Positions 1-7,522 of a stretch of 18,360 nt of DNA are shown in pieces. Both the position numbers and the translations under genes were made by a program. The stretch's first letter is position 1, and every line of letters begins with the position of its first letter. The stretch is taken from NCBI GenBank assembly GCA_030151165.1, contig JASLEM010000414.1, positions 1-18,360 of the forward strand, given 5' to 3'. The notes under the pieces are model-generated. The model did no database searches. It worked only from the letters and a program-made list of their open reading frames with translations, and was not told the DNA's origin. The DNA is from Burkholderiaceae bacterium (GTDB lineage Bacteria; Pseudomonadota; Gammaproteobacteria; Burkholderiales; Burkholderiaceae).

Positions 1-45
1 TCGGGCGCGGCCTCGGCGCCGGCCGGCCCGCACCGCCATCGCTGA
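1..45 (+). CDS. possible 3' end of an upstream gene (partial)
   Basis: The first frame is open from base 1 and ends at TGA 43-45, giving a 14-residue Ala/Pro/Gly tail that ends HRHR. In such GC-rich DNA an open stretch this short is weak evidence. It fits the C-terminus of a gene on the same strand as the sensor kinase, but nothing identifies the product. Bases 46-115 are a GC-rich leader with no other feature I can support; TAAACT at about 98-103 could be a weak -10 element for the kinase gene. Confidence 0.25.
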   Translation, partial: SGAASAPAGPHRHR

Positions 46-115
46 CGCGGGCACGCGGCCTCGCGCGCGGGCGTCGGCGCCGCGCGGACACCGCGCGTAA
101 ACTGCGCCGGCCACC

Positions 116-2839
116 ATGACGACGCCACCGATCCCGCCCAAGCCCCGCACGCCGACGCTGCCGCGCCAGCCCCAGAGCGCCCCCGCCGCGACGCTCGGCG
201 CCGGGCCCGCCGCGATCGAGGACCTGCGCGCCGAGCTGCAAGGCTGGTTCGAGTTGTCGCCGCAGGGCCAGGTCGTGTTCGACGAGGCCGGCACGGTGCT
301 GCGCCACAACGCGGCGCTCGTGCAGATGCTGGGCGCGATGCCCGCGCAGCTGCGCGACGCGGCCGCCGAGTTCAAGCTGCTGCTCGGCTGGCCCTCGGAG
401 CTGCCCGCGGTGGCCGCGACGCGCACGCAGGACGGCTGGCTCGCGACGCCGGACGGCGAGCCGATGCGCGTCCGGGTCCGCGTGCGCGGCGTGGCGTCGA
501 ACAACGGCGGGCGGCTGCCGGGCAGCGCGCCGAACCGCTGGATCGCGATGTTCGAGGATCGCGACGTCGAGGACGAGCGCGACATCGCGCGCGTCGAGAT
601 CCAGGCGCTGATGGGCACCGCGGGCATTGGCGTCGCGACCTGGGACGCCGCGCGCGGCTGGGTCGGCTCGGTGCAGCGCGGTGCGCGTTCGGGCGCGCCG
701 GCCGGCCTGGGCGGCGGCGGCAGCGCCCTCGGCGCGAGCGAGCGCGGCAGCCTGATGGCCGTCGGCCGCGATCTCGTCGAGCCGGAGTCGATGGCCGACT
801 ACGAACGCCTGCAGACGGCGCTGCGCACGCGCTCGCGCATCGAGGTGCGCTACGCCGTGCGGCATCACGAGAGCGGCCGGCGCTGGCTGATGACGCGCGT
901 CGAGCCCGCCGAGCTCGGGCCGCAGCGCGGCGCGTTCTCCGTCGTGACGGTCGACGTCACCGAGGAGGAGACCGCGCGCCGCCGCAACCACGACCTGCTC
1001 ACCGAGCTGACCACCATCCTCGACGTCAGCCCCGCCGGCATCGCCTACCTGCGCGGCGACCAGCTCGTGCGCTGCAACCGGCGGTTCGAGTCGCTGCTCA
1101 GCGGCCGGCCCGCGTGCACGCCGGGCGATCCGTTCGAGGCGGTGCTCGCCAACGCCGGCCTGGCCGCCGAGACCGTCGCCCAGGTGATGCATGCCGTGCG
1201 CGGCGCCGGCGCGCTCGAGACCGAGCTGCTGCTGCCCGCCGGGCCGCAGCGGCCGGCGCCGATCTGGTGCTCGCTCGCGCTGCGCCGCACGCACGAGACG
1301 GCGCCGGGCGCGGTCGGCCTCGTGGTGGTGCTCGCGGACGCGACGCGGCTGAAGTCGCAGCAGATGGAGCTCGAGGCGCTCGCGCGCGAACGCGAGGGCG
1401 CGCGCGAGTCGCTCGTGCAGCAGGCCGACCGCACGCGCGCGATCCTGGATTCCGTGCTGGTGGGCATCGTGACCGTCGGCGACTCCGGCATCGAGTGGAT
1501 GAACCGCTCGGCGCGCCGCATGTTCGGCGGCGAGCTGGCGGACTTCGTCGGCGCGCCGATCGCGGTCGTCTCGACCGACGAGCTCGACCACCCGCTGCGC
1601 CGCACCGACTACGGCGAGACGCTCGAGGAAGGCCAGGCCGAGACCTTCGAGTGCCGGCTGCGCGCGCGCGACGGACGCAACTTCTGGGTCGTCGGCAACG
1701 TCGTCGTCACCGGGCAGGACACCGCCACGCGCCAGCTCACCTACGCGCTGCTGGACATCGAGCGCCGCCGCCAGGCCGAGGTCAGCATCGTGCAGGCGCG
1801 GGCGAGCCTGCAACGCATCATCGAGACCGCACCGCTCGCGATCGCGCTGTTCGACGCCGCGAGCCAGCAGGTCGTGCAGCTGAACCAGATGGCCGCGACC
1901 TTCGCGGGCCGGCCGATGAAGGAAATCGTCGGCCGCGTGCCGTCGCAGTGGCTGCCCGGGCCGGAGGGCGCGAAGCTGTCGGCCGACCTGCACCGCGCGC
2001 TCGCGACGCCGGACGCCGTCCAGCGCGAGCTGCGCCGCGCCGCGGTCGACGGCGTGCCCGTGCCCGAAGGCGAGGCCGGCGCGGTCGACCTGCTGCCGCG
2101 CGTGTGGGACATCCGCATCGTCTCGCTGCGCTCGGCGGCCGACGCGCCCGACCAGATCCTGATGGTGGCGAGCGACGTGACGGCGCAGCGCGCCGCCGAC
2201 GAGGCGCGCCTGGCCGCGGCGATCGCGCAGCGCGAGATGCTGATCAAGGAAGTCCACCACCGCATCAAGAACAACCTGCAGGGCGTGGCCGGGCTGCTGC
2301 AGCAGAGCGCGTCGCGCCACCCCGAGGCCGCGGGTGCGATCGCCGAGGCCGTGAGCCAGGTGCACGCGATCGCGCAGGTGCACGGGCTGCAGGTTGGCGT
2401 GACGGGGCCGATGCGCGTGCGCGGCGTCGTCGAGGCGATCGCGGCGTCGGTGCAGCGCATGTTCGGGCGCACGATCACGGTGGACGTCAGCGGCCCCGCG
2501 CCGCACCGCTTCGCGCTGACCGAGGCCGACTCGATCCCGATCGCGCTGACGGTCAACGAGCTGTTCACCAACGCGATCAAGCACAGCGCGGGCGGCACGG
2601 AGATCCGCTGCCGCGTCCTGTGCACCGAGGGCGCGATCACGATCGTCATCGCCAACCCCGGCACGCTCGTGGCGGGCTTCACGCTGGCGGGCATCCCGGC
2701 CGGCGTGTCGGGCCTCGGCCTCGTGCGCTCGCTGCTGCCGCGCAAGGGCGCGAAGATGGCGATCGAGGCGGACGGCGCGGACGTCGTCGCGCGCCTCGAG
2801 CTCACCCCGCCGGCCGTCACGGTTCTCGAGCCTTTGTAG
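116..2839 (+). CDS. multi-PAS soluble sensor histidine kinase, HisKA_2 type
   Basis: This 907-aa protein has no membrane segment and no signal peptide, so it should sense a signal in the cytoplasm. After a Pro-rich N-terminus there are about five PAS-like modules, at roughly 45-150, 165-285, 293-415, 435-550 and 560-690; each later one opens with a helix followed by a phrase such as TILDVSPAGIAYL, AILDSVLVGIVTV or IIETAPLAIALF. The dimerisation/phosphoacceptor box KEVHHRIKNNLQG (His714/715) is the signature of HisKA_2 kinases. An HATPase_c domain follows, with N-box NELFTNAIKHS (Asn814/Asn819) and a G-box around SGLGLV. It would autophosphorylate and pass phosphate to a receiver, most simply the ANTAR regulator 151 bp downstream; that pairing is common for HisKA_2 kinases. 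Ligand or cofactor is unknown. The ATG at 116 has no clear Shine-Dalgarno, so the exact start is less certain than the identity. Confidence 0.9.
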   Translation: MTTPPIPPKPRTPTLPRQPQSAPAATLGAGPAAIEDLRAELQGWFELSPQGQVVFDEAGTVLRHNAALVQMLGAMPAQLRDAAAEFKLLLGWPSELPAVAATRTQDGWLATPDGEPMRVRVRVRGVASNNGGRLPGSAPNRWIAMFEDRDVEDERDIARVEIQALMGTAGIGVATWDAARGWVGSVQRGARSGAPAGLGGGGSALGASERGSLMAVGRDLVEPESMADYERLQTALRTRSRIEVRYAVRHHESGRRWLMTRVEPAELGPQRGAFSVVTVDVTEEETARRRNHDLLTELTTILDVSPAGIAYLRGDQLVRCNRRFESLLSGRPACTPGDPFEAVLANAGLAAETVAQVMHAVRGAGALETELLLPAGPQRPAPIWCSLALRRTHETAPGAVGLVVVLADATRLKSQQMELEALAREREGARESLVQQADRTRAILDSVLVGIVTVGDSGIEWMNRSARRMFGGELADFVGAPIAVVSTDELDHPLRRTDYGETLEEGQAETFECRLRARDGRNFWVVGNVVVTGQDTATRQLTYALLDIERRRQAEVSIVQARASLQRIIETAPLAIALFDAASQQVVQLNQMAATFAGRPMKEIVGRVPSQWLPGPEGAKLSADLHRALATPDAVQRELRRAAVDGVPVPEGEAGAVDLLPRVWDIRIVSLRSAADAPDQILMVASDVTAQRAADEARLAAAIAQREMLIKEVHHRIKNNLQGVAGLLQQSASRHPEAAGAIAEAVSQVHAIAQVHGLQVGVTGPMRVRGVVEAIAASVQRMFGRTITVDVSGPAPHRFALTEADSIPIALTVNELFTNAIKHSAGGTEIRCRVLCTEGAITIVIANPGTLVAGFTLAGIPAGVSGLGLVRSLLPRKGAKMAIEADGADVVARLELTPPAVTVLEPL

Positions 2840-2990
2840 CAAATTGCGCACGCGGCGGTTACGTGTCGTAGCCCGACGGTGACCCGCGCTTGTTACGAAT
2901 CGGTCAAAATGGCTCGATGAGCTGTCTTCGCCCTCTGTCCGCTGTCCTCGACGACGCCTCGCCGGCCCCGGCGAGCGGGGGCGTGCGCTG

Positions 2991-3716
2991 ATGTCCAAGG
3001 GCAAGATCCTCGTCGTCGACGACGACCGCCTCGTGCTCGCGACGGTCACGCACGGCCTCGCCAAGGCCGGCTACGACATCATCGACGCCGACAACGGCGA
3101 CGACGCCATCCTGCTCGCGCGCCAGCACCGGCCCGACCTCGCGCTGCTCGACATCCGCATGGAAGGCATGAGCGGCTTCGACGTCGCGGCCTATCTTCGC
3201 GAGTCGCTGCAGACGCCGTTCATGTTCCTCTCGGCCTTCGCGGACGACGCGACCGTCGCCCAGGTCAAGGCGCTCGGCGCGGTCGCCTACCTCGTCAAGC
3301 CGCTGGACATCTCGCAGATCGTGCCGACCGTCGAGGCCGCGCTGAGCTCCGTGCGCGCGCAGCGCGAGCGGCTCGCGGCCACGCCGGCGTCGTCGGGCGC
3401 GTCCGCGGGAACGTCGTCGGGCGTCGCGCCGCTGCACGAGCACGTCCGCCCCGATCCGTTCGCGCCGACCTCGGGCTTCGGTGCGTTGCAGGAGATCTCG
3501 GCCTCGCCCGCGACCTCCGGCAACAACACGCCCGACCCGCTCGCCGATTCGGTGGCGGTCGCGGTCGGCGTGCTGATGCACCGCTACTCGCTGTCGCGCC
3601 GCGAGGCGCTCGAACGCCTGCAGCGCATGGCCGCGACCGACGGCCTGCTGCTCAAGGCGCAGGCCGATCGCCTGCTGGACGCCGTCGAACTGCTCGCGCG
3701 CCCCGGCAACCACTGA
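2991..3716 (+). CDS. response regulator, receiver plus ANTAR RNA-binding domain
   Basis: In this 241-aa protein, residues 1-120 form a CheY-like receiver: acidic cluster Asp10-Asp12, phosphoacceptor Asp54 in LALLDIRMEG, Ser81 in the Thr/Ser position and Lys103 in the invariant LVKPLD. A Ser/Ala/Pro-rich linker (about 125-178) leads to a C-terminal helical domain (about 182-236) with the ANTAR pattern: a hydrophobic repeat GVLMHRYSLSRREALERLQRMA, then a third helix. ANTAR proteins bind tandem-hairpin leader RNAs and prevent transcription termination, in many cases after receiver phosphorylation. Position after the HisKA_2 kinase gives the likely phosphodonor. The linker is long; NasT/AmiR-type regulators are usually near 190-200 aa, so this one is longer than usual. 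The RNA target is not evident in this window. The gene is tail to tail with the next gene, stops one base apart. Confidence 0.9.
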   Translation: MSKGKILVVDDDRLVLATVTHGLAKAGYDIIDADNGDDAILLARQHRPDLALLDIRMEGMSGFDVAAYLRESLQTPFMFLSAFADDATVAQVKALGAVAYLVKPLDISQIVPTVEAALSSVRAQRERLAATPASSGASAGTSSGVAPLHEHVRPDPFAPTSGFGALQEISASPATSGNNTPDPLADSVAVAVGVLMHRYSLSRREALERLQRMAATDGLLLKAQADRLLDAVELLARPGNH

Positions 3717-3717
3717 G

Positions 3718-4089
3718 TCACGCCGCGGTCGCAGGCGAGGCACGCCGGCGGCGCCGGCGCAGCACCGCGCCCACCGCGCACGCGCCCAGGTTCGCCGCCA
3801 GGATCAGCACGCCGTTCCAGAACACGAAGCCGAGGATCAGGAACAGCCCCGACTCGCGCATCGGCCCGGCCACGTGCGCCGCGATCTCGGCGTCGAGTCC
3901 GCGCCGGAACCAGATCCCGAACGCGACCGACGACACGATCGCCCACCCCGCGACCACCAGCATCCACGCCTGCGGCCGCACCGCGACGGCCAGCACGCGC
4001 GCGGCGATCGGGGCGATCCCCAGGCCCAGGATGGCGGGCAGGGCGCAGAGGGCGAGGGTGGCGAAGGCGTCGGTGGGCATGGCAGGCAT
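3718..4089 (-). CDS. small hydrophobic membrane protein, unknown function
   Basis: The 123-aa frame starts MPAMPTDAFATLAL; a second ATG three codons in (4080) is equally possible and neither has a good ribosome site. Three hydrophobic segments are visible: FATLALCALPAILGLGIAP, then AWMLVVAGWAIVSSVAFGIW, then LFLILGFVFWNGVLILAANL. The protein ends in a basic tail with five consecutive arginines, which suggests a cytoplasmic C-terminus. The frame stays open further upstream to 4215, but that extension reads as low-quality sequence and I excluded it. I do not recognise the family. It converges on the regulator gene with a one-base gap, so it belongs to a separate leftward transcript. Confidence 0.65.
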   Translation of the reverse strand: MPAMPTDAFATLALCALPAILGLGIAPIAARVLAVAVRPQAWMLVVAGWAIVSSVAFGIWFRRGLDAEIAAHVAGPMRESGLFLILGFVFWNGVLILAANLGACAVGAVLRRRRRRASPATAA

Positions 4090-4245
4090 TGTGAGGGCGG
4101 CGCGGCCGTGGTCTCGATCAGGTCGTCGGGTTCGGTGCGAGGGGCTGGCCGTTGCCATGGCGTCGTCGGCTGTGGGGGACAGCATCGTGGGCGTCACCGA
4201 GAGCGGGATTTCCAAGGCGTCGGCTGATTTTGGCGAAGCGGGCTT

Positions 4246-4821
4246 TCACAAGCCGTCAGGCCGGGCCGATCGCCAATTGCTGAAGCGTTCTCGAAGCTCT
4301 TCCGGTGCGATCGAGAATGTGAACACGTCCATGCCGCCATCGTAGGGGCAGAAGATATTTCTCGTGGCTGGCGAGACGAACGAGATCCCGACCTCTTGCC
4401 AGTCCGCAAGCAGTCGAATCGCTGCCTCGAAGAAGTCAGGCTTCCATCTTGAAACGAGCGCACGAACGTGCATGCGGTCCTCTTCATCGTCCAGCTTGCG
4501 GCTTTCGAGCGGTAGAACAGCGACCATCTCTCTGAACTGCCGTCCGGCGATTTGATGCCTTTCTTTCTCGCGCCGCCTGGATTTGCGAGCGTGTGCGTGA
4601 AAGACGTACAAGGGCTCGCCGGCGTCGAACAACACCGAGGCCACGGCAAGGTGTCGCATCTGAAGCTCGGCATATTCGCCAACGGATTCGGCGTAGCGCT
4701 TTGAATCCGGGAGTGAATGGAAACGCACCCAATGTTCGCTCAAGGCTCGGCGCAGAAGATGGCCACGGGGCGCAATCTCGCCGAATTGAGACTGCCACCA
4801 AGCAAGAGGATCAGGACGCAT
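4246..4821 (-). CDS. DUF3885-like hypothetical protein
   Basis: This 191-aa soluble protein starts MRPDPLAWWQSQFGE. The start at 4821 is chosen because AAGG lies about 8 bases upstream and similarity as I remember the family begins here; the frame is open further upstream to 4959. Features are the N-terminal phrase WVRFHSLPDSKRYAESVGEY and the C-terminal NIFCPYDGGMDVFTFS, a combination I recall from proteins annotated DUF3885 or similar. No catalytic motif is obvious. Function is not known; such proteins are often found singly in accessory regions. It is the downstream member of a leftward series with the 64-aa gene 110 bp away. Base composition is less GC-rich than the kinase block, consistent with acquisition by transfer. 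Family name is from memory. Confidence 0.7.
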   Translation of the reverse strand: MRPDPLAWWQSQFGEIAPRGHLLRRALSEHWVRFHSLPDSKRYAESVGEYAELQMRHLAVASVLFDAGEPLYVFHAHARKSRRREKERHQIAGRQFREMVAVLPLESRKLDDEEDRMHVRALVSRWKPDFFEAAIRLLADWQEVGISFVSPATRNIFCPYDGGMDVFTFSIAPEELRERFSNWRSARPDGL

Positions 4822-4931
4822 GTTCGGTACCTTGTTCGTGCGCTGTTCCGCAGCGAGATCGCCGAAGGCTGTCGGCCGTGAGTGACGACTTTGATCGCCA
4901 GCGGGACTCGCCCAGGCATTCGAGCTGATCC

Positions 4932-5126
4932 TCAGGGCGTGGACTTGTAGGGCTCCCATCCGAGGAACTCATGCTTCTTCGTCTGGGCATTGTCCCAATC
5001 CGCCGCCTCGACGGTCCAGATCAGCAGTGCGTCTGAGGCGAGCAACGCGCGTGCGCTGGCGTTTCCTTCCGGGAAGAAGCTATATCCGTCGGCTTCTTTC
5101 CAGAGCTCGTATTTCGTCGTCTCCAT
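4932..5126 (-). CDS. 64-aa conserved-looking hypothetical protein
   Basis: The start at 5126 is fixed by a strong ribosome site, GGGAGAGGGG, directly upstream of the ATG; the longer open frame to 5324 reads through the palindromic repeat and is not credible. The protein begins METTKYELWKEADGYSFFPE and ends HEFLGWEPYKSTP. I recall small proteins with the same YELW...SFFP...HEFLGWEPY layout in many bacteria, without a functional assignment. It is acidic and soluble, with no signal peptide or membrane segment. It stands between a palindromic intergenic element upstream and the DUF3885-like gene downstream. Confidence 0.7.
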   Translation of the reverse strand: METTKYELWKEADGYSFFPEGNASARALLASDALLIWTVEAADWDNAQTKKHEFLGWEPYKSTP

Positions 5127-5194
5127 CGCCCCTCTCCCTGGCTGCAGTCCCTCCAAATCCGGGCAAGATGCAGGATCTGGCTTCGGATCCAGCC

Positions 5195-5285
5195 GTAGGG
5201 CGGGTGAGCGGCAGGCGTAATCGCCGCACGCCCACATCACCGACTGCCAACGTGTCGGATTACGCCTGCGGCTAGCCCGCACTAC
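5195..5285. repeat. palindromic intergenic element, about 28-bp arms
   Basis: The left arm (5195-5222) begins GTAGGGCGGG and ends GCAGGCGTAATC; the right arm (about 5257-5285) reads GGATTACGCCTGC...AGCCCGCACTAC. They pair at about 24 of 28 positions around a loop of about 34 bases. The right arm shares GCGGCTAGCCCGC with the hairpin at 14987-15026, so this is one dispersed family rather than a chance hairpin. It resembles the REP/MITE-like intergenic repeats with GGATTACGC ends that occur in many beta- and gammaproteobacteria. No transposase is present. Confidence 0.75.
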
Positions 5286-5333
5286 AAGGCACATCGCCCA
5301 GAACCTGTCGTTCGCGCATTCCATCCGCAGAGT

Positions 5334-5723
5334 TCACTCGCTTCTGGTCGTTGTGCAATGGCTCTTGGCCTTCAACGCCGCGATCCTGTCTGCAAATTGC
5401 GAATAGCTGTTGAACTCGTCGAATTGCGAGATCACGTCACATCGCTCCTCTCCGCTTCCCAATTCGGCGACACGCACGCTCCAATATTCGCAGGCGTTGG
5501 TGTCGTCGGTGAAGAGGCAATAGTGCCCGCGCAGACCTTCGGCCGCAGCCAAGTTGCCATGCTCGGCCAACGCCTTTCGGTAGCGAATCTCATTCTCTGA
5601 AGGCCGCCGGTCGAGCGTAGACGGCGAAATCGGGACCGATCTCGTTCGGAAGATGAGCGCGCCTCCGAGCAGAATGCCAACGACCAAAACAAGGAGAGCG
5701 GACTTTCTACGCTGCAAGGGCAT
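5334..5723 (-). CDS. membrane-anchored small hypothetical protein, Sel1/TPR-like core
   Basis: This 129-aa protein starts MPLQRRKSALLVLVVGILLG. A basic start and one hydrophobic stretch (about residues 9-26) suggest an inner-membrane anchor with the rest in the periplasm. The ATG at 5723 is preceded by AAGGAAAGAGAG; the open frame further upstream is not supported. The body contains RYRKALAEHGNLAAAEGL and ACEYWSVRVAELGSGE, a two-helix rhythm like one Sel1 or TPR unit, with four cysteines (in HYC, NAC, ERC and SHC) that could pair. No family is recognised. It lies 101 bp downstream of the DUF7684-like gene, on the same strand, with a dispersed repeat between them. Confidence 0.6.
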   Translation of the reverse strand: MPLQRRKSALLVLVVGILLGGALIFRTRSVPISPSTLDRRPSENEIRYRKALAEHGNLAAAEGLRGHYCLFTDDTNACEYWSVRVAELGSGEERCDVISQFDEFNSYSQFADRIAALKAKSHCTTTRSE

Positions 5724-5763
5724 TGGACTCTCTCTTTCCTTGTGCTCTGCGAGACGACTCCTT

Positions 5764-5798
5764 GGAAGACGTTCCTGGACGGCGACCCCTGGCCGACA
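5764..5798 (+). repeat. dispersed ~37-bp repeat, copy 1
   Basis: Reads GGAAGACGTTCCTGGACGGC followed by GACCCCTGGCCGACA. It aligns with the copies at 16329, 16922, 17308, 17798 and 18196 (shared GACGTTC, GGC and CTGGCCG in the same order and spacing). It sits just 3' of the DUF7684-like gene, as copy 18196 does for the second DUF7684-like gene. This is the most diverged full-length copy. Confidence 0.5.
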
Positions 5799-5824
5799 GC
5801 ACCCTTGGACGTCATTCTCCGCTG

Positions 5825-6259
5825 CTAAGTGTCCATCGCCTCGTTCGCCCATAGCTGCATCGTATCGGCCTCATGGCTCACCCACGCGATGTCCAGTATC
5901 AGGTTGGATTCAAGAGGAATGGTCGGGTGCTCGGCGCAATGCCTGGCAAACCAGAACACCTCCTCGATGGTTTCGTCTTCGTGCCAAGTGGTCATGACGA
6001 AGCGCTCTGGCGGCGTGGGTTTGAAGTCGACTGCGTCGATATTCGCCCAGTCCACTGCATCGTCCCAGATCGAGCACTCATGACCCCACGCCAGCGCATA
6101 AAGGCAACCAGCGGAGACTAGCCAAGCGCTGACTCGATTTCTCCAGTCGTTGGACACGTCCTCACGCACGAGCACCACCGCTCGAAACGGAGGCATACCA
6201 CTGAGGTCGGGCAAATCTGCTTCTGGAGCTATCTGCAGGTAACGGACGTCGGTGCTCAT
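5825..6259 (-). CDS. DUF7684-like hypothetical protein, copy 1
   Basis: This 144-aa soluble protein starts MSTDVRYLQIAPEADLPDLS. Recognisable phrases are FRAVVLVREDVSNDWRNRVS, GCLYALAWGHECSIWDDAVD, FVMTTWHEDETIEEVFWFA and HPTIPLESNLILDIA, which match a family I recall as DUF7684. Function is unknown. The Asp/Trp/His-rich middle has no classical enzyme motif. A second, partial copy of the same gene is at 18230-18360 and matches it at 26 of 34 residues across the C-terminal region. The ATG at 6259 has only a weak ribosome site. GC content is lower than the backbone. Confidence 0.75.
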   Translation of the reverse strand: MSTDVRYLQIAPEADLPDLSGMPPFRAVVLVREDVSNDWRNRVSAWLVSAGCLYALAWGHECSIWDDAVDWANIDAVDFKPTPPERFVMTTWHEDETIEEVFWFARHCAEHPTIPLESNLILDIAWVSHEADTMQLWANEAMDT

Positions 6260-6392
6260 CCCGGCAAGGCTAACCCAAAGCTGTCGAGCGCCAGCCTCAG
6301 GCCTTGTCCGAGAGGAGGCGTCACGCGCGTGTTTTCGGTGGCTTCAGCAACTCGGCGTTGATCACCCGACGAATCTTTCCTGCGTAAAGAAA

Positions 6393-6701
6393 CTACCCCA
6401 CCACCCACGTCGCCCAAATCCACATCACCATCGCCGCCAACTCGATCGCCGGCGGCGCGAACTTGCGGCCTGCGCGTGCCTGCGCGTAGATTTGGGCGAT
6501 GGTCATCCCGAGCGTCTTTCGCCGCCACTCGCGGCGCAGGACGATGGCCAGCATGCCGAACGTCATCACGTCGACGGCGACTTTAGGAAAGGGCGGCACG
6601 CGCAGCGCCGGCCAGAGGACCAAAGCGGCGGACACCGCGATGACCGCGTAGTAGAACAGGCCGGTCAACGTCTGTTCGCGTGAACTGGGCTTGGCGTCCA
6701 T
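6393..6701 (-). CDS. small membrane protein, unknown function
   Basis: A 102-aa frame starts MDAKPSSREQTLTGLFYYAV. Hydrophobic stretches at about residues 13-33 (TGLFYYAVIAVSAALVLWPAL), 40-56 (around AVDVMTFGMLAIVL) and 84-101 (AIELAAMVMWIWATWVVG) suggest three membrane passes, with a basic loop REWRRKTLG in the middle. No family is recognised. The ribosome site is weak. Bases 6260-6392 on its 3' side and 6702-6904 on its 5' side hold no gene I can support. Confidence 0.6.
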   Translation of the reverse strand: MDAKPSSREQTLTGLFYYAVIAVSAALVLWPALRVPPFPKVAVDVMTFGMLAIVLRREWRRKTLGMTIAQIYAQARAGRKFAPPAIELAAMVMWIWATWVVG

Positions 6702-6904
6702 GCGCGGATGCTAACGCGATGGCGCCGCTGCTGACGACGCGCGGCCTCTTTCCCGAGGAAGTCTGGCGCAAAGCCATCGGCGAAACAGGAGGACGTGTGC
6801 ACTGCTGGCCACCTCGGGACGAAGCAGCGACACCTTGAGATTGCTGTCGAAGATCTGACCCCGAACCCTGCCCTCTGGCAGGCGCAGCCACGTCGAAGGG
6901 CCGT

Positions 6905-7219
6905 CTAGTCGCGCTCGCGTCGGCGGAGCGCCTGCCTGATCTCGCCTCGAAAGACATGGGCGAAGGGCAGGCAGCCGAGCAGCAGGATCAAGGCCGGTCT
7001 TGCCAGGACGTCGAATGCCGACAAGTCCGGTTCGCTGGAGGCTGCTGCGTCCGCCCGAAGCGATCCTCCCGACTCGATAAACGCTGCCCGTTTCAAGCGG
7101 AGTTGCGCGCTGGTGGCGCAAGCGGGGCAGGCGCACGCGGCACAGGAGTCCGTGTCGGCCGCGTTGGCGTGGCCGCAAGCGAGGCATGACCATCGATAGT
7201 TCAGCGGGCTGCGCAACAT
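6905..7219 (-). CDS. zinc-ribbon protein with C-terminal membrane segment
   Basis: This 104-aa protein starts MLRSPLNYRWSCLACGHANA. Residues 8-40 carry Cys12-x2-Cys15 and Cys26-x2-Cys29, plus Cys31 and Cys34, the layout of a rubredoxin/zinc-ribbon knuckle pair that should bind one zinc. A hydrophobic segment at about 72-90 (VLARPALILLLGCLPFAHVF) is followed by a short basic tail, so the ribbon is probably tethered to the membrane. Short proteins with the YRWxCxxC opening are common in proteobacteria, with no assigned role that I know. The ATG at 7219 lies one base beyond the stop of the preceding gene, which suggests translational coupling; a GTG three codons earlier is an alternative start. 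Confidence 0.65.
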   Translation of the reverse strand: MLRSPLNYRWSCLACGHANAADTDSCAACACPACATSAQLRLKRAAFIESGGSLRADAAASSEPDLSAFDVLARPALILLLGCLPFAHVFRGEIRQALRRRERD

Positions 7220-7220
7220 G

Positions 7221-7454
7221 CTAGCCACGAGCCACGACGAAGTGCGGCGAAGCCTCGAACGCTTTCAGCCTGTCCGACAGATGAATGTGCTCGAACTTGT
7301 CTCCCATGCGATCCATCTCCTCCGCGCAGCCCTGGAGAAATCCGGCCATCGCACGGAGTTCGTCCGGCGTCGCGTTCAAGGTGATTTCAGCCAGGAGCGC
7401 CGGCACCACTGCGTCAAGCGGCTGGCCGTTGTCCTCGTAGCCGTAGATCTGCAT
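7221..7454 (-). CDS. Imm32-like small protein
   Basis: This 77-aa protein starts MQIYGYEDNGQPLDAVVPAL. The order is a short beta hairpin, then LLAEITLNATPDELRAMAGF, a helix with AEEMDRMG, then FEHIHLSDR. This is the pattern I recall for Imm32-type immunity proteins (change in ITL/VTL, PDELR, Fl..ca..m, FgHxHL). In polymorphic toxin systems such proteins neutralise a cognate toxin, but many homologues are orphans and no toxin gene is next to this one. It is the middle gene of a leftward trio: the DUF3592-like gene precedes it by 68 bp, and the zinc-ribbon gene starts one base after its stop. Family name is from memory. Confidence 0.6.
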   Translation of the reverse strand: MQIYGYEDNGQPLDAVVPALLAEITLNATPDELRAMAGFLQGCAEEMDRMGDKFEHIHLSDRLKAFEASPHFVVARG

Positions 7455-7522
7455 GTCGTCTCGATCAGGTGAATGGGCGGATGGCAGCAGCCCGGCCGAA
7501 AGCTGCCACACGCGCCGTGAAC

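Noticed and set aside
1114..2871. 585-codon plus-strand frame inside the sensor kinase gene
   Set aside because: It is an out-of-frame Arg/Ala-rich read of the kinase; the true frame has all the kinase motifs.
2904..3743. 279-codon minus-strand frame opposite the ANTAR regulator
   Set aside because: Arg/Gly/Asp-rich shadow with no motif; the opposite strand has a complete receiver and ANTAR domain.
4850..4886. Possible further copy of the 37-bp repeat (GGCTGTCGGCCGTGAGTGAC)
   Set aside because: Only the right part resembles the consensus and the spacing is wrong, so it was not counted.
6583..7193. Two overlapping minus-strand frames (6583-6957 and 6711-7193) around the gap 6702-6904
   Set aside because: Both overlap better-supported genes, have biased composition and no ribosome site. 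The gap itself shows no feature that I can support.
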